A stretch of 64,000 nucleotides of DNA from Microbulbifer yueqingensis (GTDB lineage Bacteria > Pseudomonadota > Gammaproteobacteria > Pseudomonadales > Cellvibrionaceae), in assembly GCF_900100355.1 (NCBI RefSeq), contig NZ_FNFH01000008.1, forward strand, positions 1 through 64,000, read 5' to 3'. Below the pieces are notes generated by a model. That model searched no databases. It was not told where the DNA came from and saw nothing but the letters and a program-made list of their open reading frames with translations. Below are positions 8,885 through 18,271 of the stretch, piece by piece. The stretch's first letter is position 1; each line of letters begins with the position of its first letter. The translations under genes were made by a program, and so were the position numbers.

Positions 8885-9337
8885 TCAGTCGCGTTCCAGC
8901 CGGCGCCGGAAGGTGATGTTCTCGGTGCGGCCGTCGGGCAGCGTGACATTGACGTCAAACGTCAGTGTCTCCTCGTCATCGAAGCGCAGTGGCGCCAGGT
9001 AGTAGATCGCGTCGCCGTCACGCACCTCCTGGAATTTCAGCGGGCGCGACTGCTGCATCAGGTTGGTGGCGGTCCCGGACATCTCCGCGGGCAGGCCCTT
9101 GCTGCCGTCCTTCTTCACCACCGAGACATTGACGAAGGCCCGGTCCTTGCCGCGGATCAACTGGTAGTTCCGCGCAATTTCCGGCTTGATGAACTCGCTG
9201 TTAAACACCGAATAGAAAACCCGGTAATCACCGAAATCCTGGTGGCTCTTGATGATCTTGGCTTCCTGCACGGCGGCGGCGCTCGCAGCCCAGAACAGCA
9301 GGGCAGCCGCGGCTACTGCGCTTAAAATGCGTTTCAC
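8885..9337 (-). CDS. DUF4426 exported protein
   Basis: This 150-residue protein has a signal peptide (KRILSAVAAAALLFWAASAAA), so it is periplasmic. The body (FGDYRVFYSVFNSEFIKPE, then YQLIRGKDRAFVNVSVV, ending in a NITFRRRL strand) fits DUF4426, a beta-rich family of unknown function often found next to metW. The start is GTG at 9337, with an AGGAGG six bases upstream. It lies in the block rdgB, this gene, metW, metX, all on the minus strand. Confidence 0.85.
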   Translation of the reverse strand: MKRILSAVAAAALLFWAASAAAVQEAKIIKSHQDFGDYRVFYSVFNSEFIKPEIARNYQLIRGKDRAFVNVSVVKKDGSKGLPAEMSGTATNLMQQSRPLKFQEVRDGDAIYYLAPLRFDDEETLTFDVNVTLPDGRTENITFRRRLERD

Positions 9338-9426
9338 ATTTACCTCCTCTGTCACCTGCGGTGCGCGGTCTGCGCTGCCCGCTGCAACGGGGCGCATGGC
9401 GCGCTTTTAGTCGTGGTCCCTTCAGT

Positions 9427-10017
9427 TTAGCGAGTCAGGTGGTAGATTGCCGTCTCGCCGAACAGATTGGGCAGGAAATCCTTGAATGCCCGGCCCGGAA
9501 GAGTCTCCGATACTACCTGGCGGTGCAGGATAGTCCAGTCATTCTCCCGGCACAGCAGGTCGAAGTCCCTGAAAGTACAAAAGTGAATATTGGGCGTGTC
9601 ATACCATTCATATGGCAATAAATCCGATACAGGCATGCGGCCGGAGGCCGCCAGGTGCCAGCGGGCCTTCCACTGCCCGAAATTGGGAAAGGTGATGATG
9701 CACTCGCGCCCCACCCGCAGCATCTCCCGCACTACCAGGTGGGGCTGGCGCAGGGTCTGCAGGGCCTGGGTCATGACCACCGTGTCGAAACTGCCGTCGG
9801 CGAAGTTGCCCAGCCCCTGGTCGAGGTTCTGCTCCACCACGTTGACGCCCCGCTCCAGGCAGCGCTCAATGCGGGCCGGGTCGATCTCCAGGCCGTAGCC
9901 GCTCACCTGCTTGTTGCGGCCGAGCATCTCCAGCAGCGCCCCGTCGCCACAGCCCAGGTCCAGTACCCTGGAGCGCGGCTCGATCCACTCCTGGATCACA
10001 TCGAAATCGACACGCAT
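9427..10017 (-). CDS. metW: Methionine biosynthesis protein MetW
   Basis: This 196-residue protein has a SAM-methyltransferase fold, with glycine motif VLDLGCGDGALLEML and TVVMTQALQTL. MetW partners MetX in making O-succinyl- or O-acetyl-homoserine for methionine synthesis. The ATG at 10017 overlaps the metX stop as ATGA, so the two are translated together. The frame to 10041 is not needed. The C-terminal GRAFKDFLPNLFGETAIYHL matches the family end. Confidence 0.95.
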   Translation of the reverse strand: MRVDFDVIQEWIEPRSRVLDLGCGDGALLEMLGRNKQVSGYGLEIDPARIERCLERGVNVVEQNLDQGLGNFADGSFDTVVMTQALQTLRQPHLVVREMLRVGRECIITFPNFGQWKARWHLAASGRMPVSDLLPYEWYDTPNIHFCTFRDFDLLCRENDWTILHRQVVSETLPGRAFKDFLPNLFGETAIYHLTR

Positions 10018-11375
10018 CAGCGATCCCCCCCGTCGGAACACTCCGCGGCAACACCATTCATGTAGGCCGCAAATACCCTGCGGTAACGCTCGTTGGGCAA
10101 CAGGAAGGCATCATGCCCCATGGCCGACTCGATCTCCGCGTAACTCACCGGCAAGTTGGCGTGCATCAGTGCATCGGCGATCTCCCGCGAGCGCTCCGGC
10201 GCAAAGCGCCAGTCGGAGGTGAAGGAAACCAGCAGGAAGCGGCAGCGCGCATGGGAGAATGCCGCCACCGGGTCGTCGCCGTACTCCCGCGCCAGGTCAA
10301 AGTAATCGAGCGCGCGGGTCATCAGGATATAGGTGTTGGGGTCGAAACTGCCGGAAAAGCTGTCGCCCTGGTAACGCAGGTAACTCTGCACCTGGAACTC
10401 CACCTCTTCCTCCTCGCCAAGGCGGAAACTGCCCGAGCGCAGCTCGCGCCCGAACTTGCGTCCCAGCCCGTCGTCCGACAGATAGGTGATGTGGCCGATC
10501 ATCCGCGCCACCGCCAGCCCGCGGCGCGGCAGCCTGCCCTGCTCCAGGTAGCGGCCACCACAGAAATCCGGGTCCGAGGTAATCGCCTGGCGGGCGGTCT
10601 CGTTGAAGGCGATATTCTGCGCGGAAAGCTTCATCGCCGAGGCGATCACTACGCAGTGGCGCAAGCGATCCGGGTACTCCAGCGCCCAGCGCATCGCCTG
10701 CATGCCGCCCAGGCTGCCGCCGATCACCGCGGCCCACTGGTCGATGCCCAGTAGATCCGCCAGCCGGGCCTGGCTGTGCACCCAGTCCCGCACCCGCAGC
10801 ATGGGAAAATCCGGGCCCCAGGGCTTGCCGGTCTCCGGGTTGGTGTCGGCCGGCCCGGTGGAACCGTGGCAGCCGCCCAGGTTGTTGAGGGAAACCACGA
10901 AAAAGCGGTCGGTGTCGATAGGCTTGCCGGGGCCGATGTAGTTGTCCCACCAGCCGGGGCGCTTGTCATCCGGGCTGTGGCGACCGGCCGCGTGGTGATG
11001 GCCGGACAGCGCGTGGCAGATCAGCACCGCATTGCTGCGCTCGGCATTCAGCTCGCCGTAGGTTTCATAAACCAGCGTGTAATCCCGCAGCGTGCGGCCG
11101 CAGGCGAGTTCCAGTGGTTCGCTGAAAGTGTGTCGCTGCGGCACCACTATCCCCACCGAGCCCTCGCTGGCGGCGGTAGCGGGCACGGCGGGCGCGTCGC
11201 CGCCGTCGTGCGGGCGCGCAGAAAGAGAGGATGAAATTTTTTCCGTGGACAAGGCGCTTTCGCTTGGTGAACAGACCGGGACAACCCGGCGCGCAGGCGC
11301 CGGGATCGCGACCCCCGGAGGGGGAGCCGCCAGTTTAAGGGAGCCCGGCAGCGAAATACAAATGCCGCCGCCCAC
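10017..11375 (-). CDS. metX: Homoserine O-acyltransferase MetX
   Basis: This alpha/beta-hydrolase activates homoserine for methionine synthesis. It shows [15 protein letters not shown], the nucleophile elbow [13 protein letters not shown] (serine) and the histidine in MGHDAFLLP; the aspartate is in [10 protein letters not shown]. The family domain begins only at about residue 73 (SVGIVVPQ), so the 452-residue frame carries an unusual proline- and alanine-rich N-terminal extension. The GTG at 11375 has AGGAGG nine bases upstream and is kept, but a TTG at 11252 or later is possible. It is coupled to metW by an ATGA overlap. Confidence 0.9.
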   Translation of the reverse strand: MGGGICISLPGSLKLAAPPPGVAIPAPARRVVPVCSPSESALSTEKISSSLSARPHDGGDAPAVPATAASEGSVGIVVPQRHTFSEPLELACGRTLRDYTLVYETYGELNAERSNAVLICHALSGHHHAAGRHSPDDKRPGWWDNYIGPGKPIDTDRFFVVSLNNLGGCHGSTGPADTNPETGKPWGPDFPMLRVRDWVHSQARLADLLGIDQWAAVIGGSLGGMQAMRWALEYPDRLRHCVVIASAMKLSAQNIAFNETARQAITSDPDFCGGRYLEQGRLPRRGLAVARMIGHITYLSDDGLGRKFGRELRSGSFRLGEEEEVEFQVQSYLRYQGDSFSGSFDPNTYILMTRALDYFDLAREYGDDPVAAFSHARCRFLLVSFTSDWRFAPERSREIADALMHANLPVSYAEIESAMGHDAFLLPNERYRRVFAAYMNGVAAECSDGGDR

Positions 11376-11402
11376 CCCGGGCCACCTCCTGCACCGGCGC
11401 TA

Positions 11403-13370
11403 TCAGCTGCTGGCCGGCGCCTTCAGCGGCGTGACATTGCTGGCCCTCGGCGCGGGAGGCAGCGGTCGCGGCGACGGCACGTTACGGCGCAGCAGCTCCT
11501 CGAGCGAGGCCAGCGCCTGGTCATTGCGGAGCACCTCGGACTCCAGTGCGCGCAGGTCGGTGCGCTTGCTCTGGGTCTTCTGCTTCAGCTCCGTCAGCTT
11601 GATCAGGTGGCGGTTGAGGAGATGCTTCTGGTACTGAACGTGCTGCTTGAGCGGTTCCAGCGCCTGGTCGAGCCAGCCGTCGGCGGCGGAGATCAGCTGG
11701 CTGTAGAGGCGCCCCACCTCGCTGGCCAGCGTGGCCAGGAAGCGCTCGGTCAGGCGGTTGCGGCGCGCCAGCAGCAATTGCGGGGAGCGGCGCAGCTGCG
11801 CCGCCTGTCGGTGCAGGCCGCGCAGCGCCAGGCGGAAGCCACCCATGTTGAGGTGCTGCTCGCTGGCGTCCAGGTGGCTGAGGGACGAGCGTTCGAAAAT
11901 CGCATCCACCACGCGGTTGGCCTGTTCCACCTCGCGCTCCAGGCTGCCGAGCTGGTGGTCCACCCCGTGCATGAAATCGTCGATGGCCTTGGCCAGGCCC
12001 AGCGGGGTCCAGCGCTCGTAGAGTGCGCGACTGGTCTCGTCGACCAGCATCTGCAGTTGCTGGCTGGAGATCGGCTCCAGCAGCGCCGTGCGCTGGCGTG
12101 CCAGCATGCGCTGGCTGGATTTCAGCGTAAGCAGCTCCTGGTGGCATTGCTTGTGCTGTTCGCGGGCCGTCTTCTGCAGGGCGACCAGCTCCTCCAGTTG
12201 CTCGGCGCTGGTGCCGGTATTCTGCTCCAGGTGCGCCAGCGCCGCGCGGCCGCTGTTCAACCGGCGCTTGAGCAGGTCGCGGGTATCTGCCATGAGGGTA
12301 AGCGCCTGGTGCAGCGAGCGGTGCTCGGCTACCGTCTGGCGGTGGGCCATCAGTCGCTCCACCAGCAGGCGCTCGAAATCGGGAAAATGGCTGTCCTGCA
12401 GCAGCTCCTGGTCCTGCTGGTGGTGGGCTACCAGCGCCTGCTTGGCGGACACCCCCACGACGCTTTCCATCGGCAGTTCCAGCAACTTGGCCACCTGGGC
12501 GCGCATGCCCCGCACCATCTGCTCGGCGTCCTCGTCGGGATCGTCCCAGAGCACATCAATCTTGTTCAGCAGCGCCATTACCGCAGTGCCGCGGTGCTGC
12601 TTGAGGGGGACCAGGTGGGTTTCCCACATATTCAGGTCGGTACCGGTGACCCCCGCATCGGCGGACAGCAGGAAAGCCACCGCCTGGGCGCCCGGCAGGG
12701 TGCTGAGGGTCAGCTCGGGCTCGTTGCCCAAAGCATTCAGCCCCGGGGTGTCGAGGATACGCAGGCCCTGGGCCAGCAGCGGATGGGGCAGGCAAATGAG
12801 GGCATAGCGCCAGGCGGGAATCTCCACCAGCTTGCCGCGGCCATCCAGGTGGCGCCGGTCAAAGCCGTAGCGCGCAGCCTCTTCGGGGGTCACGGCCTTG
12901 CTCGCCGCAACCTTCTGCAGCGCCGCGCGGGTAGCATCCGGGTCGTCGGCATCGAATTCGTGCGTCACCCATTTCTGCGGAATGCGGCGGAAACTGTCGA
13001 GGCTGGTGTTGGTGGACAGCGTCTCGATGGGCAGCAGGCGCAGGCTGGCCTGCCCGCTGCCGTCACTGTAGATTTCGGTGGGACACATGGTGGTGCGCCC
13101 GGGCCGGGAGGGCAGCAGCCGCTTGCCGTAGGTGTGTGACAGCAGGGCGTTGATCAGTTCGGTCTTGCCGCGCGAGAACTCGCCTACCAGCGCCAGGGTA
13201 AACTGGTCGTCGGCCAGCAGGGTCCGGGCCTGCTGCACCACCTGGCGCGCCCCGGCGGAGTTGGGGAAATGCTCCGCAAGCCAGGCATTGAACTCACCGA
13301 ACTGGTGGTCCAGCGATTTCTTCCAGCGGTCGTAGTCCGCAATATGCTGTCGCAAGATGGCGTCTTCCAT
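11403..13370 (-). CDS. Dynamin-like large GTPase
   Basis: This 655-residue protein has an N-terminal GTPase domain (about 45-330) and a long helical region with coiled-coil character after it. GTP-binding motifs are seen: P-loop GEFSRGKTE, the switch DTPGLNALG and NKID. Bacterial dynamin-like proteins remodel or tether membranes or help chromosome partition; the precise role of this one is unknown. No signal peptide or clear transmembrane helix is evident. It is upstream of metX on the same strand with a 27-base gap, but its function gives no link to methionine. Confidence 0.88.
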   Translation of the reverse strand: MEDAILRQHIADYDRWKKSLDHQFGEFNAWLAEHFPNSAGARQVVQQARTLLADDQFTLALVGEFSRGKTELINALLSHTYGKRLLPSRPGRTTMCPTEIYSDGSGQASLRLLPIETLSTNTSLDSFRRIPQKWVTHEFDADDPDATRAALQKVAASKAVTPEEAARYGFDRRHLDGRGKLVEIPAWRYALICLPHPLLAQGLRILDTPGLNALGNEPELTLSTLPGAQAVAFLLSADAGVTGTDLNMWETHLVPLKQHRGTAVMALLNKIDVLWDDPDEDAEQMVRGMRAQVAKLLELPMESVVGVSAKQALVAHHQQDQELLQDSHFPDFERLLVERLMAHRQTVAEHRSLHQALTLMADTRDLLKRRLNSGRAALAHLEQNTGTSAEQLEELVALQKTAREQHKQCHQELLTLKSSQRMLARQRTALLEPISSQQLQMLVDETSRALYERWTPLGLAKAIDDFMHGVDHQLGSLEREVEQANRVVDAIFERSSLSHLDASEQHLNMGGFRLALRGLHRQAAQLRRSPQLLLARRNRLTERFLATLASEVGRLYSQLISAADGWLDQALEPLKQHVQYQKHLLNRHLIKLTELKQKTQSKRTDLRALESEVLRNDQALASLEELLRRNVPSPRPLPPAPRASNVTPLKAPASS

Positions 13371-13529
13371 GTATTCCTGTTTTTGTTTTACTGCTTGTTG
13401 TTATGCGGGAGCTCCCTGAGCACAGGACATTGTCCGCCAACCGGCCCGGTTATAAAAGCTGATACGCGTGAAAATTGCGATCCAGTGCGCGGAAAACGCG
13501 TGCGAGCGCACACTGCGGGGAGGGAAAGT

Positions 13530-13552
13530 CCGCCCGCCGTGGCGGCGGGCGG
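13530..13552 (-). terminator. GC hairpin after yggT
   Basis: CCGCCCGCCG pairs with CGGCGGGCGG across a four-base loop, 17 bases after the yggT stop and followed leftward by ACTTTC. Plausible terminator with a poor T-run. Confidence 0.45.
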
Positions 13553-13568
13553 TGCAGCGCCAGGCTGC

Positions 13569-14174
13569 TCAGAAGGGAATATGCCAGAACAGGTTGTAGG
13601 CGAAAGCCGGCATCCGCACTGCCTGGGCGACGCCGAGCAACAGCTTGTCGGCCACCGTCAGCAGGATAAACACAAAGATGGGGCTGATATCGATCATGCC
13701 CAGCGGCGGGATAACCTTGCGCACCGGCCCCATGAACGGCTCCAGCAGCTGGTGCAGGAGCAGCAGTGCCGGATGGTTGCTCTGCGGCGCAATCCAGCTG
13801 AATACGATGGAGACAAGCATCCCCACGAATACGATGGCAATCAGGGTGCTGAGGCAACCCAGCAGCGCCCACAACAGCGCACCCAGCGGGTTCACCACCC
13901 CCACCCCGATCATCAGGCCGCACACGATAATCATCAGCCAGCCCACCAGCAGTGCCAGCACCAGCGAGGCCATATCCACACCGAGCAGCCCCGGTATCAC
14001 CTTGCGCAGCGGCAGCAGCAGCGGATTGGTGACCTTCACCACCCCCTGGGAAATGGGATTGTAGAAGTCCGCCCGCGCCAGCTGCAGCAGGAAACGCAGC
14101 AGGACCGCAAACAAGTAGAGGATGCCGAGTGTCGCGACGAGGAAAACGCCAATATTGGAGAAGGTATTACCCAT
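13569..14174 (-). CDS. yggT: YggT family membrane protein
   Basis: This 201-residue inner-membrane protein has two YggT domains. Each has a hydrophobic pair of helices with the conserved NPLLLPLRKVIPGLLGVDMA in the first half and the matching LEPFMGPVRKVIPPLGMIDI in the second. The family is linked to osmotic tolerance and, in other bacteria, to division-site placement. It follows proC and yggS on the same strand, the classic yggS-proC-yggT cluster, with a 47-base gap to proC. Confidence 0.93.
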   Translation of the reverse strand: MGNTFSNIGVFLVATLGILYLFAVLLRFLLQLARADFYNPISQGVVKVTNPLLLPLRKVIPGLLGVDMASLVLALLVGWLMIIVCGLMIGVGVVNPLGALLWALLGCLSTLIAIVFVGMLVSIVFSWIAPQSNHPALLLLHQLLEPFMGPVRKVIPPLGMIDISPIFVFILLTVADKLLLGVAQAVRMPAFAYNLFWHIPF

Positions 14175-14221
14175 GAATTACCCCTGTTATCTCTGATCCG
14201 GTGCCGGCGACGGGCCGGAAA

Positions 14222-15049
14222 TTACTGGTCCAGCTCGCGCGCCATCTGCGCGGCGCGCTCGGCGCAGTCGGACATGGCCTGCTCCACCAGTTGCTCAAGC
14301 CCCCCTTGCTGGAAACGCTGGACAGCCCGCTCGGTGGTGCCGCCCGGGGACATCACATTGCGCCGCAACTGCGCCACATCCACATCGCTGGCCGCTGCCA
14401 GTTTCGCCGCGCCCAGCGCCGTTTGCAAGGTGAGCCGCTCGGCATCCGCGCGGGCCATGCCGGCCTTCTCCGCCGCATCGATCATCGCTTCCATGAACAG
14501 GAAATAATAGGCGGGACCTGAACCGGAGACGGCAATCACCTGGTCGATACCCGACTCGTCGTCGACCCAGTGGGCCAGGCCCACCGCCTCGGCAATGCGC
14601 TGCGCCTGGCCGCGCTGCTGTTCGCTGACATCCGCGGCCGCATACAGGCCGGTGACGCCGGTACCCACGAGTGCCGGAGTGTTGGGCATGGCCCGCACCA
14701 CCGGCACGCCCTCCCCCAGCCAGCGCTGGTAGGCAGCCAGGGGAATACCCGCCGCCAGGGTAACCACCAGCGGGCGGCGCTGTTGCACCGCATCGCGAAT
14801 GGATTCACACAGATCCTTCATCACCTGGGGCTTCACTGACAGCACCAGTATATCCGCGTCGCCGATTGCGGTTTCGTTGTCGGTGCTCACCTGAACCCCG
14901 CTGCGGGCGGCAAACTCATCCAACTTTCCGCGGTTGCGGCCCGTGGCGACGATCCGGTCCGCCGGATAGCCGTCCGCCACCAGCCCGCCAATCACCGCGC
15001 CGGCCATATTGCCGGCACCGCCGATAAATACCATTGTGGGTGTACTCAC
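14222..15049 (-). CDS. proC: Pyrroline-5-carboxylate reductase
   Basis: This is the last step of proline synthesis, reducing pyrroline-5-carboxylate with NAD(P)H. The 275-residue length is typical. N-terminal dinucleotide-binding GGAGNMAGAVIGGL, then VRAMPNTPALVG, and the C-terminal substrate region with VSGSGPAYYFLF and the signature MSPGGTTERAV are all visible. It sits between yggS and yggT on the same strand. Confidence 0.97.
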   Translation of the reverse strand: MSTPTMVFIGGAGNMAGAVIGGLVADGYPADRIVATGRNRGKLDEFAARSGVQVSTDNETAIGDADILVLSVKPQVMKDLCESIRDAVQQRRPLVVTLAAGIPLAAYQRWLGEGVPVVRAMPNTPALVGTGVTGLYAAADVSEQQRGQAQRIAEAVGLAHWVDDESGIDQVIAVSGSGPAYYFLFMEAMIDAAEKAGMARADAERLTLQTALGAAKLAAASDVDVAQLRRNVMSPGGTTERAVQRFQQGGLEQLVEQAMSDCAERAAQMARELDQ

Positions 15050-15183
15050 TTCTCTCCCCTCCGTTTTCCGGACCCTCTAACCTGCCCGGCAGAATTATGA
15101 CCAATGACATCGGTGCCGGGTAAGCCGACGCCGAAACCGCGACACGGGCGGCGTAATTGGGCGGTGACTGAATTGCCGGGGCG

Positions 15184-15879
15184 CTAGTCCCGCCGCCCAA
15201 ATATATCGGTGCCCACGCGCACCATGGTGCTGCCGGCCTCGATGGCGGCCTCCATGTCCGCGGACATACCCATGGACAGTGTGTCCAGCGGCGCGCCCGG
15301 CAGCTGCTCGCGCAGCGATTGCAGTAACGATGCGAGCGCCTCCAGGGGTGCGCGCTGTTCCGCCCGCTCCCCGCGCGGGGCCGGGATCGCCATCAGGCCG
15401 CGCAGGCGTATATTGGGCAGCTCGGCCACGGCCTGCGCGAGCTGCGGCAGCTCGCCCGGGGCCACCCCGGACTTGCTTTCCTCGGCGTCGATGTTCACCT
15501 GCAGGCAGACTTCCAGCGGGGGGAGCCCGGCGGGACGCTGCTCCGACAGGCGCCGCGCGATCTTCAGCCGGTCCACGGTATGCACCCACTGGAAGTGCTC
15601 GGCCACCTGGCGAGTCTTATTGGATTGCAGCGGGCCGATGAAATGCCAGCGGATTGGCAGGTCTGACAGCTCTGCCTGTTTCTCCAGCGCCTCCTGCAGG
15701 TAGTTCTCGCCGAAATCCCGCTGGCCAGCTGCAAAAGCCGCGCGCAGGGCGGAAGCCGGCTTGGTCTTGGAGACGGCCAGCAGGGTCACCTCTCCCTCGC
15801 CCCGCCCGCAGGCCCCGCAACATGTGACAATCCGCTCACGGACGCGATTGAGGTTTTCGGTGATCTCCGCTTTGCGCAT
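15184..15879 (-). CDS. yggS: Pyridoxal phosphate homeostasis protein
   Basis: This 231-residue PLP-binding protein carries the cofactor lysine in LLAVSKTKP (about residue 36), HFIGPLQSNKTR and the terminal VRVGTDIFGRR phosphate-binding loop. YggS/PLPBP controls the level of free PLP and amino-acid pools rather than acting as an enzyme. It is the first gene of the yggS-proC-yggT cluster and is divergent from pilT, with about 110 bases of shared promoter region. The same divergent arrangement is well known in pseudomonads. Confidence 0.97.
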   Translation of the reverse strand: MRKAEITENLNRVRERIVTCCGACGRGEGEVTLLAVSKTKPASALRAAFAAGQRDFGENYLQEALEKQAELSDLPIRWHFIGPLQSNKTRQVAEHFQWVHTVDRLKIARRLSEQRPAGLPPLEVCLQVNIDAEESKSGVAPGELPQLAQAVAELPNIRLRGLMAIPAPRGERAEQRAPLEALASLLQSLREQLPGAPLDTLSMGMSADMEAAIEAGSTMVRVGTDIFGRRD

Positions 15880-15990
15880 ATACTAGTCCGGTACCAGAAA
15901 TGGGCGGATTGTACTAACAGAGTCAGGCGAAGGCATTCCCCGCCGGCCCAGTCACCGAATCGTATCCGCCGAGAACAATAAGGTAGCAGT

Positions 15991-17025
15991 ATGGATATCA
16001 CCGAACTCCTCGCCTTCAGCGCCAAGCAAAACGCCTCCGACCTGCACCTGTCCGCCGGGTTGCCCCCCATGATCCGCGTGGACGGTGACGTGCGCCGCAT
16101 CAACCTGCCGCCCATGGAGCACAAGGAAGTCCACGCGCTGATCTACGAGATCATGAATGACAAGCAGCGCAAGGACTACGAGGAATTCCTGGAGACCGAC
16201 TTCTCCTTCGAGGTGCCGGGTGTGGCGCGCTTCCGGGTCAACGCCTTCAACCACAACCGTGGCGCGGGCGCCGTGTTCCGGACCATTCCCTCCAAGGTAC
16301 TGACCATGGAGGACCTGGGCATGGGCCAGGTGTTCAAGCAGATTTCCGACACCCCGCGCGGCCTGGTGCTGGTGACCGGTCCCACCGGCTCGGGTAAGTC
16401 GACCAGCCTGGCGGCCATGATCGACTACATTAACGACAACAAGTACGAGCATATCCTCACCGTCGAGGACCCGATCGAATTCGTGCACGAGTCGAAGAAG
16501 TGCCTGGTGAACCAGCGCGAGGTACACCGGGATACCCACGGCTTCGCCGAGGCACTGCGCTCGGCCCTGCGGGAAGACCCGGACATCATCCTGGTGGGTG
16601 AGATGCGGGACCTGGAAACCATCCGCCTGGCCCTGACCGCCGCCGAAACCGGCCACCTGGTATTCGGCACCCTGCACACCACCTCCGCGGCCAAGACCAT
16701 CGACCGGGTGGTGGACGTGTTCCCTGCGGAGGAGAAGGCCATGGTGCGCTCCATGCTGTCGGAATCACTGCAGGCGGTGATCTCCCAGACCCTGCTCAAG
16801 CGCACCGGCGGCGGCCGGGTGGCGGCGCACGAGATCATGCGCGGCACCCCGGCGATCCGCAACCTGATCCGCGAGGACAAGATCGCGCAGATGTACTCGG
16901 CCATCCAGACCGGTGCCAGCGTGGGCATGCAGACCATGGACCAGTGCCTGCAAGAGCTGGTGGAAAAGCGCATCATCAGCCGCGATACCGCCCGCGAAAA
17001 GGCCAAGATGCCCGAGAATTTCTAA
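15991..17025 (+). CDS. pilT: Type IV pilus retraction ATPase PilT
   Basis: This cytoplasmic hexameric motor depolymerises type IV pili and powers twitching and DNA uptake. The 344-residue protein shows Walker A GPTGSGKST, the Asp box (TVEDPIEFVHESKK), Walker B DPDIILVGEMRD, the His box TLHTTSAAKTIDRV and the PilT-specific AIRNLIREDKIAQMYS. AAGGTAG precedes the ATG. pilU follows after 63 bases. Because pili feed transformation, the broken comM further along the window is of interest. Confidence 0.98.
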   Translation: MDITELLAFSAKQNASDLHLSAGLPPMIRVDGDVRRINLPPMEHKEVHALIYEIMNDKQRKDYEEFLETDFSFEVPGVARFRVNAFNHNRGAGAVFRTIPSKVLTMEDLGMGQVFKQISDTPRGLVLVTGPTGSGKSTSLAAMIDYINDNKYEHILTVEDPIEFVHESKKCLVNQREVHRDTHGFAEALRSALREDPDIILVGEMRDLETIRLALTAAETGHLVFGTLHTTSAAKTIDRVVDVFPAEEKAMVRSMLSESLQAVISQTLLKRTGGGRVAAHEIMRGTPAIRNLIREDKIAQMYSAIQTGASVGMQTMDQCLQELVEKRIISRDTAREKAKMPENF

Positions 17026-17088
17026 CAGAGACGGCCCGGCGCGAGGGCCACAGGCCCTACAACCAACAAATAAATAGCGGTAACCACA

Positions 17089-18231
17089 ATGGAAATCGAA
17101 AGACTCCTCCAGCTTGTCGTCGAGAAAGGCGCGTCCGACCTCTTCATCACCGCCGGCGTGCCGCCCTCGATGAAAGTGCACGGCAAGGTGGTGCCCGTGA
17201 GCAGCACCGCGCTGACACCGGAAAAGGCCCGCGAGCTGGTGGTGGGCGTAATGAACGAGAAGCAGCGGCGTGAATTCGCCGAGAAAAAGGAGCTCAACTT
17301 CGCCATCGCCGTGCGCAACGTGGGGCGCTTCCGGGTATCGGCCTTCTTCCAGCGCAACCTGGTGGGCATGGTGCTGCGCCGCATCGAGACCAAGATCCCA
17401 ACCATCGATGGCCTGGGCCTGCCGGAAGTGGTCAAGGAGCTGGCGATGACCAAGCGCGGCCTGATTATCTTCGTGGGCGCCACCGGTACCGGTAAGTCCA
17501 CCTCGCTGGCGTCGATGATCGGCCACCGCAACGAGAACTCCAAGGGCCACATCATCTCCATCGAGGACCCGATCGAATTCGTCCATCAGCACCGCGGCTG
17601 TATCGTCACCCAGCGCGAGGTGGGGCTGGATACCGAATCTTTCGAGGTGGCACTGAAGAATACCCTGCGCCAGGCGCCGGACGTCATCCTGATCGGTGAG
17701 GTGCGCTCGCGCGAGACCATGGACCACGCCATCGCCTTCGCCGAGACCGGCCACCTGTGCCTCTGCACCCTGCACGCCAACAATGCCAACCAGGCGCTGG
17801 ACCGCATCATCCACTTCTTCCCGGCGGACCGTCACCATCAGCTCTATATGGATCTGTCACTTAACCTCAAGGCCATGGTGGCCCAGCAGCTGGTCCCCAC
17901 ACCAGATGGCGACGGTCGTCGCGCCTGTCTCGAGATCATGATCAATACTCCCCTGATGTCGGACCTGATCCGCAAGGGCGAGGTGCACAAGATGAAGGAG
18001 CTCATGAAGCGCTCCAACGAGCAGGGCATGCAGACCTTCGACCAGGCCCTGTACGAGCTGTACGACCGCGGCGAGATCACCTACGAGGATGCCCTTGCCC
18101 ACGCCGACTCCGCCAACGACCTGCGCCTGATGATCAAGCTCAAGTCGGAATCCGATGCCGAGTACCTGAACGAGGCGGCGGGCGAGCTGAGCCTCGAGGG
18201 CGACCGGGACGACGGCCCCCAGGTGTTCTGA
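17089..18231 (+). CDS. pilU: PilT-dependent retraction ATPase PilU
   Basis: This 380-residue PilT paralogue acts with PilT in pilus retraction. It has Walker A GATGTGKST, Walker B DVILIGEVRS, the His box CTLHANNANQALDR and the longer acidic C-terminal tail (residues 345-380) typical of PilU. It probably forms an operon with pilT. The following 40 bases lead to the convergent response-regulator gene. Confidence 0.96.
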   Translation: MEIERLLQLVVEKGASDLFITAGVPPSMKVHGKVVPVSSTALTPEKARELVVGVMNEKQRREFAEKKELNFAIAVRNVGRFRVSAFFQRNLVGMVLRRIETKIPTIDGLGLPEVVKELAMTKRGLIIFVGATGTGKSTSLASMIGHRNENSKGHIISIEDPIEFVHQHRGCIVTQREVGLDTESFEVALKNTLRQAPDVILIGEVRSRETMDHAIAFAETGHLCLCTLHANNANQALDRIIHFFPADRHHQLYMDLSLNLKAMVAQQLVPTPDGDGRRACLEIMINTPLMSDLIRKGEVHKMKELMKRSNEQGMQTFDQALYELYDRGEITYEDALAHADSANDLRLMIKLKSESDAEYLNEAAGELSLEGDRDDGPQVF

Positions 18232-18271
18232 TTGGACAGGCCGGTGCCGCTCGCGGGGCCGGTGCGGGTAG

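Noticed and set aside
11607-13139. 510-codon open frame opposite the dynamin-like gene
   Set aside because: Shadow frame; the minus-strand gene has clear GTPase motifs.
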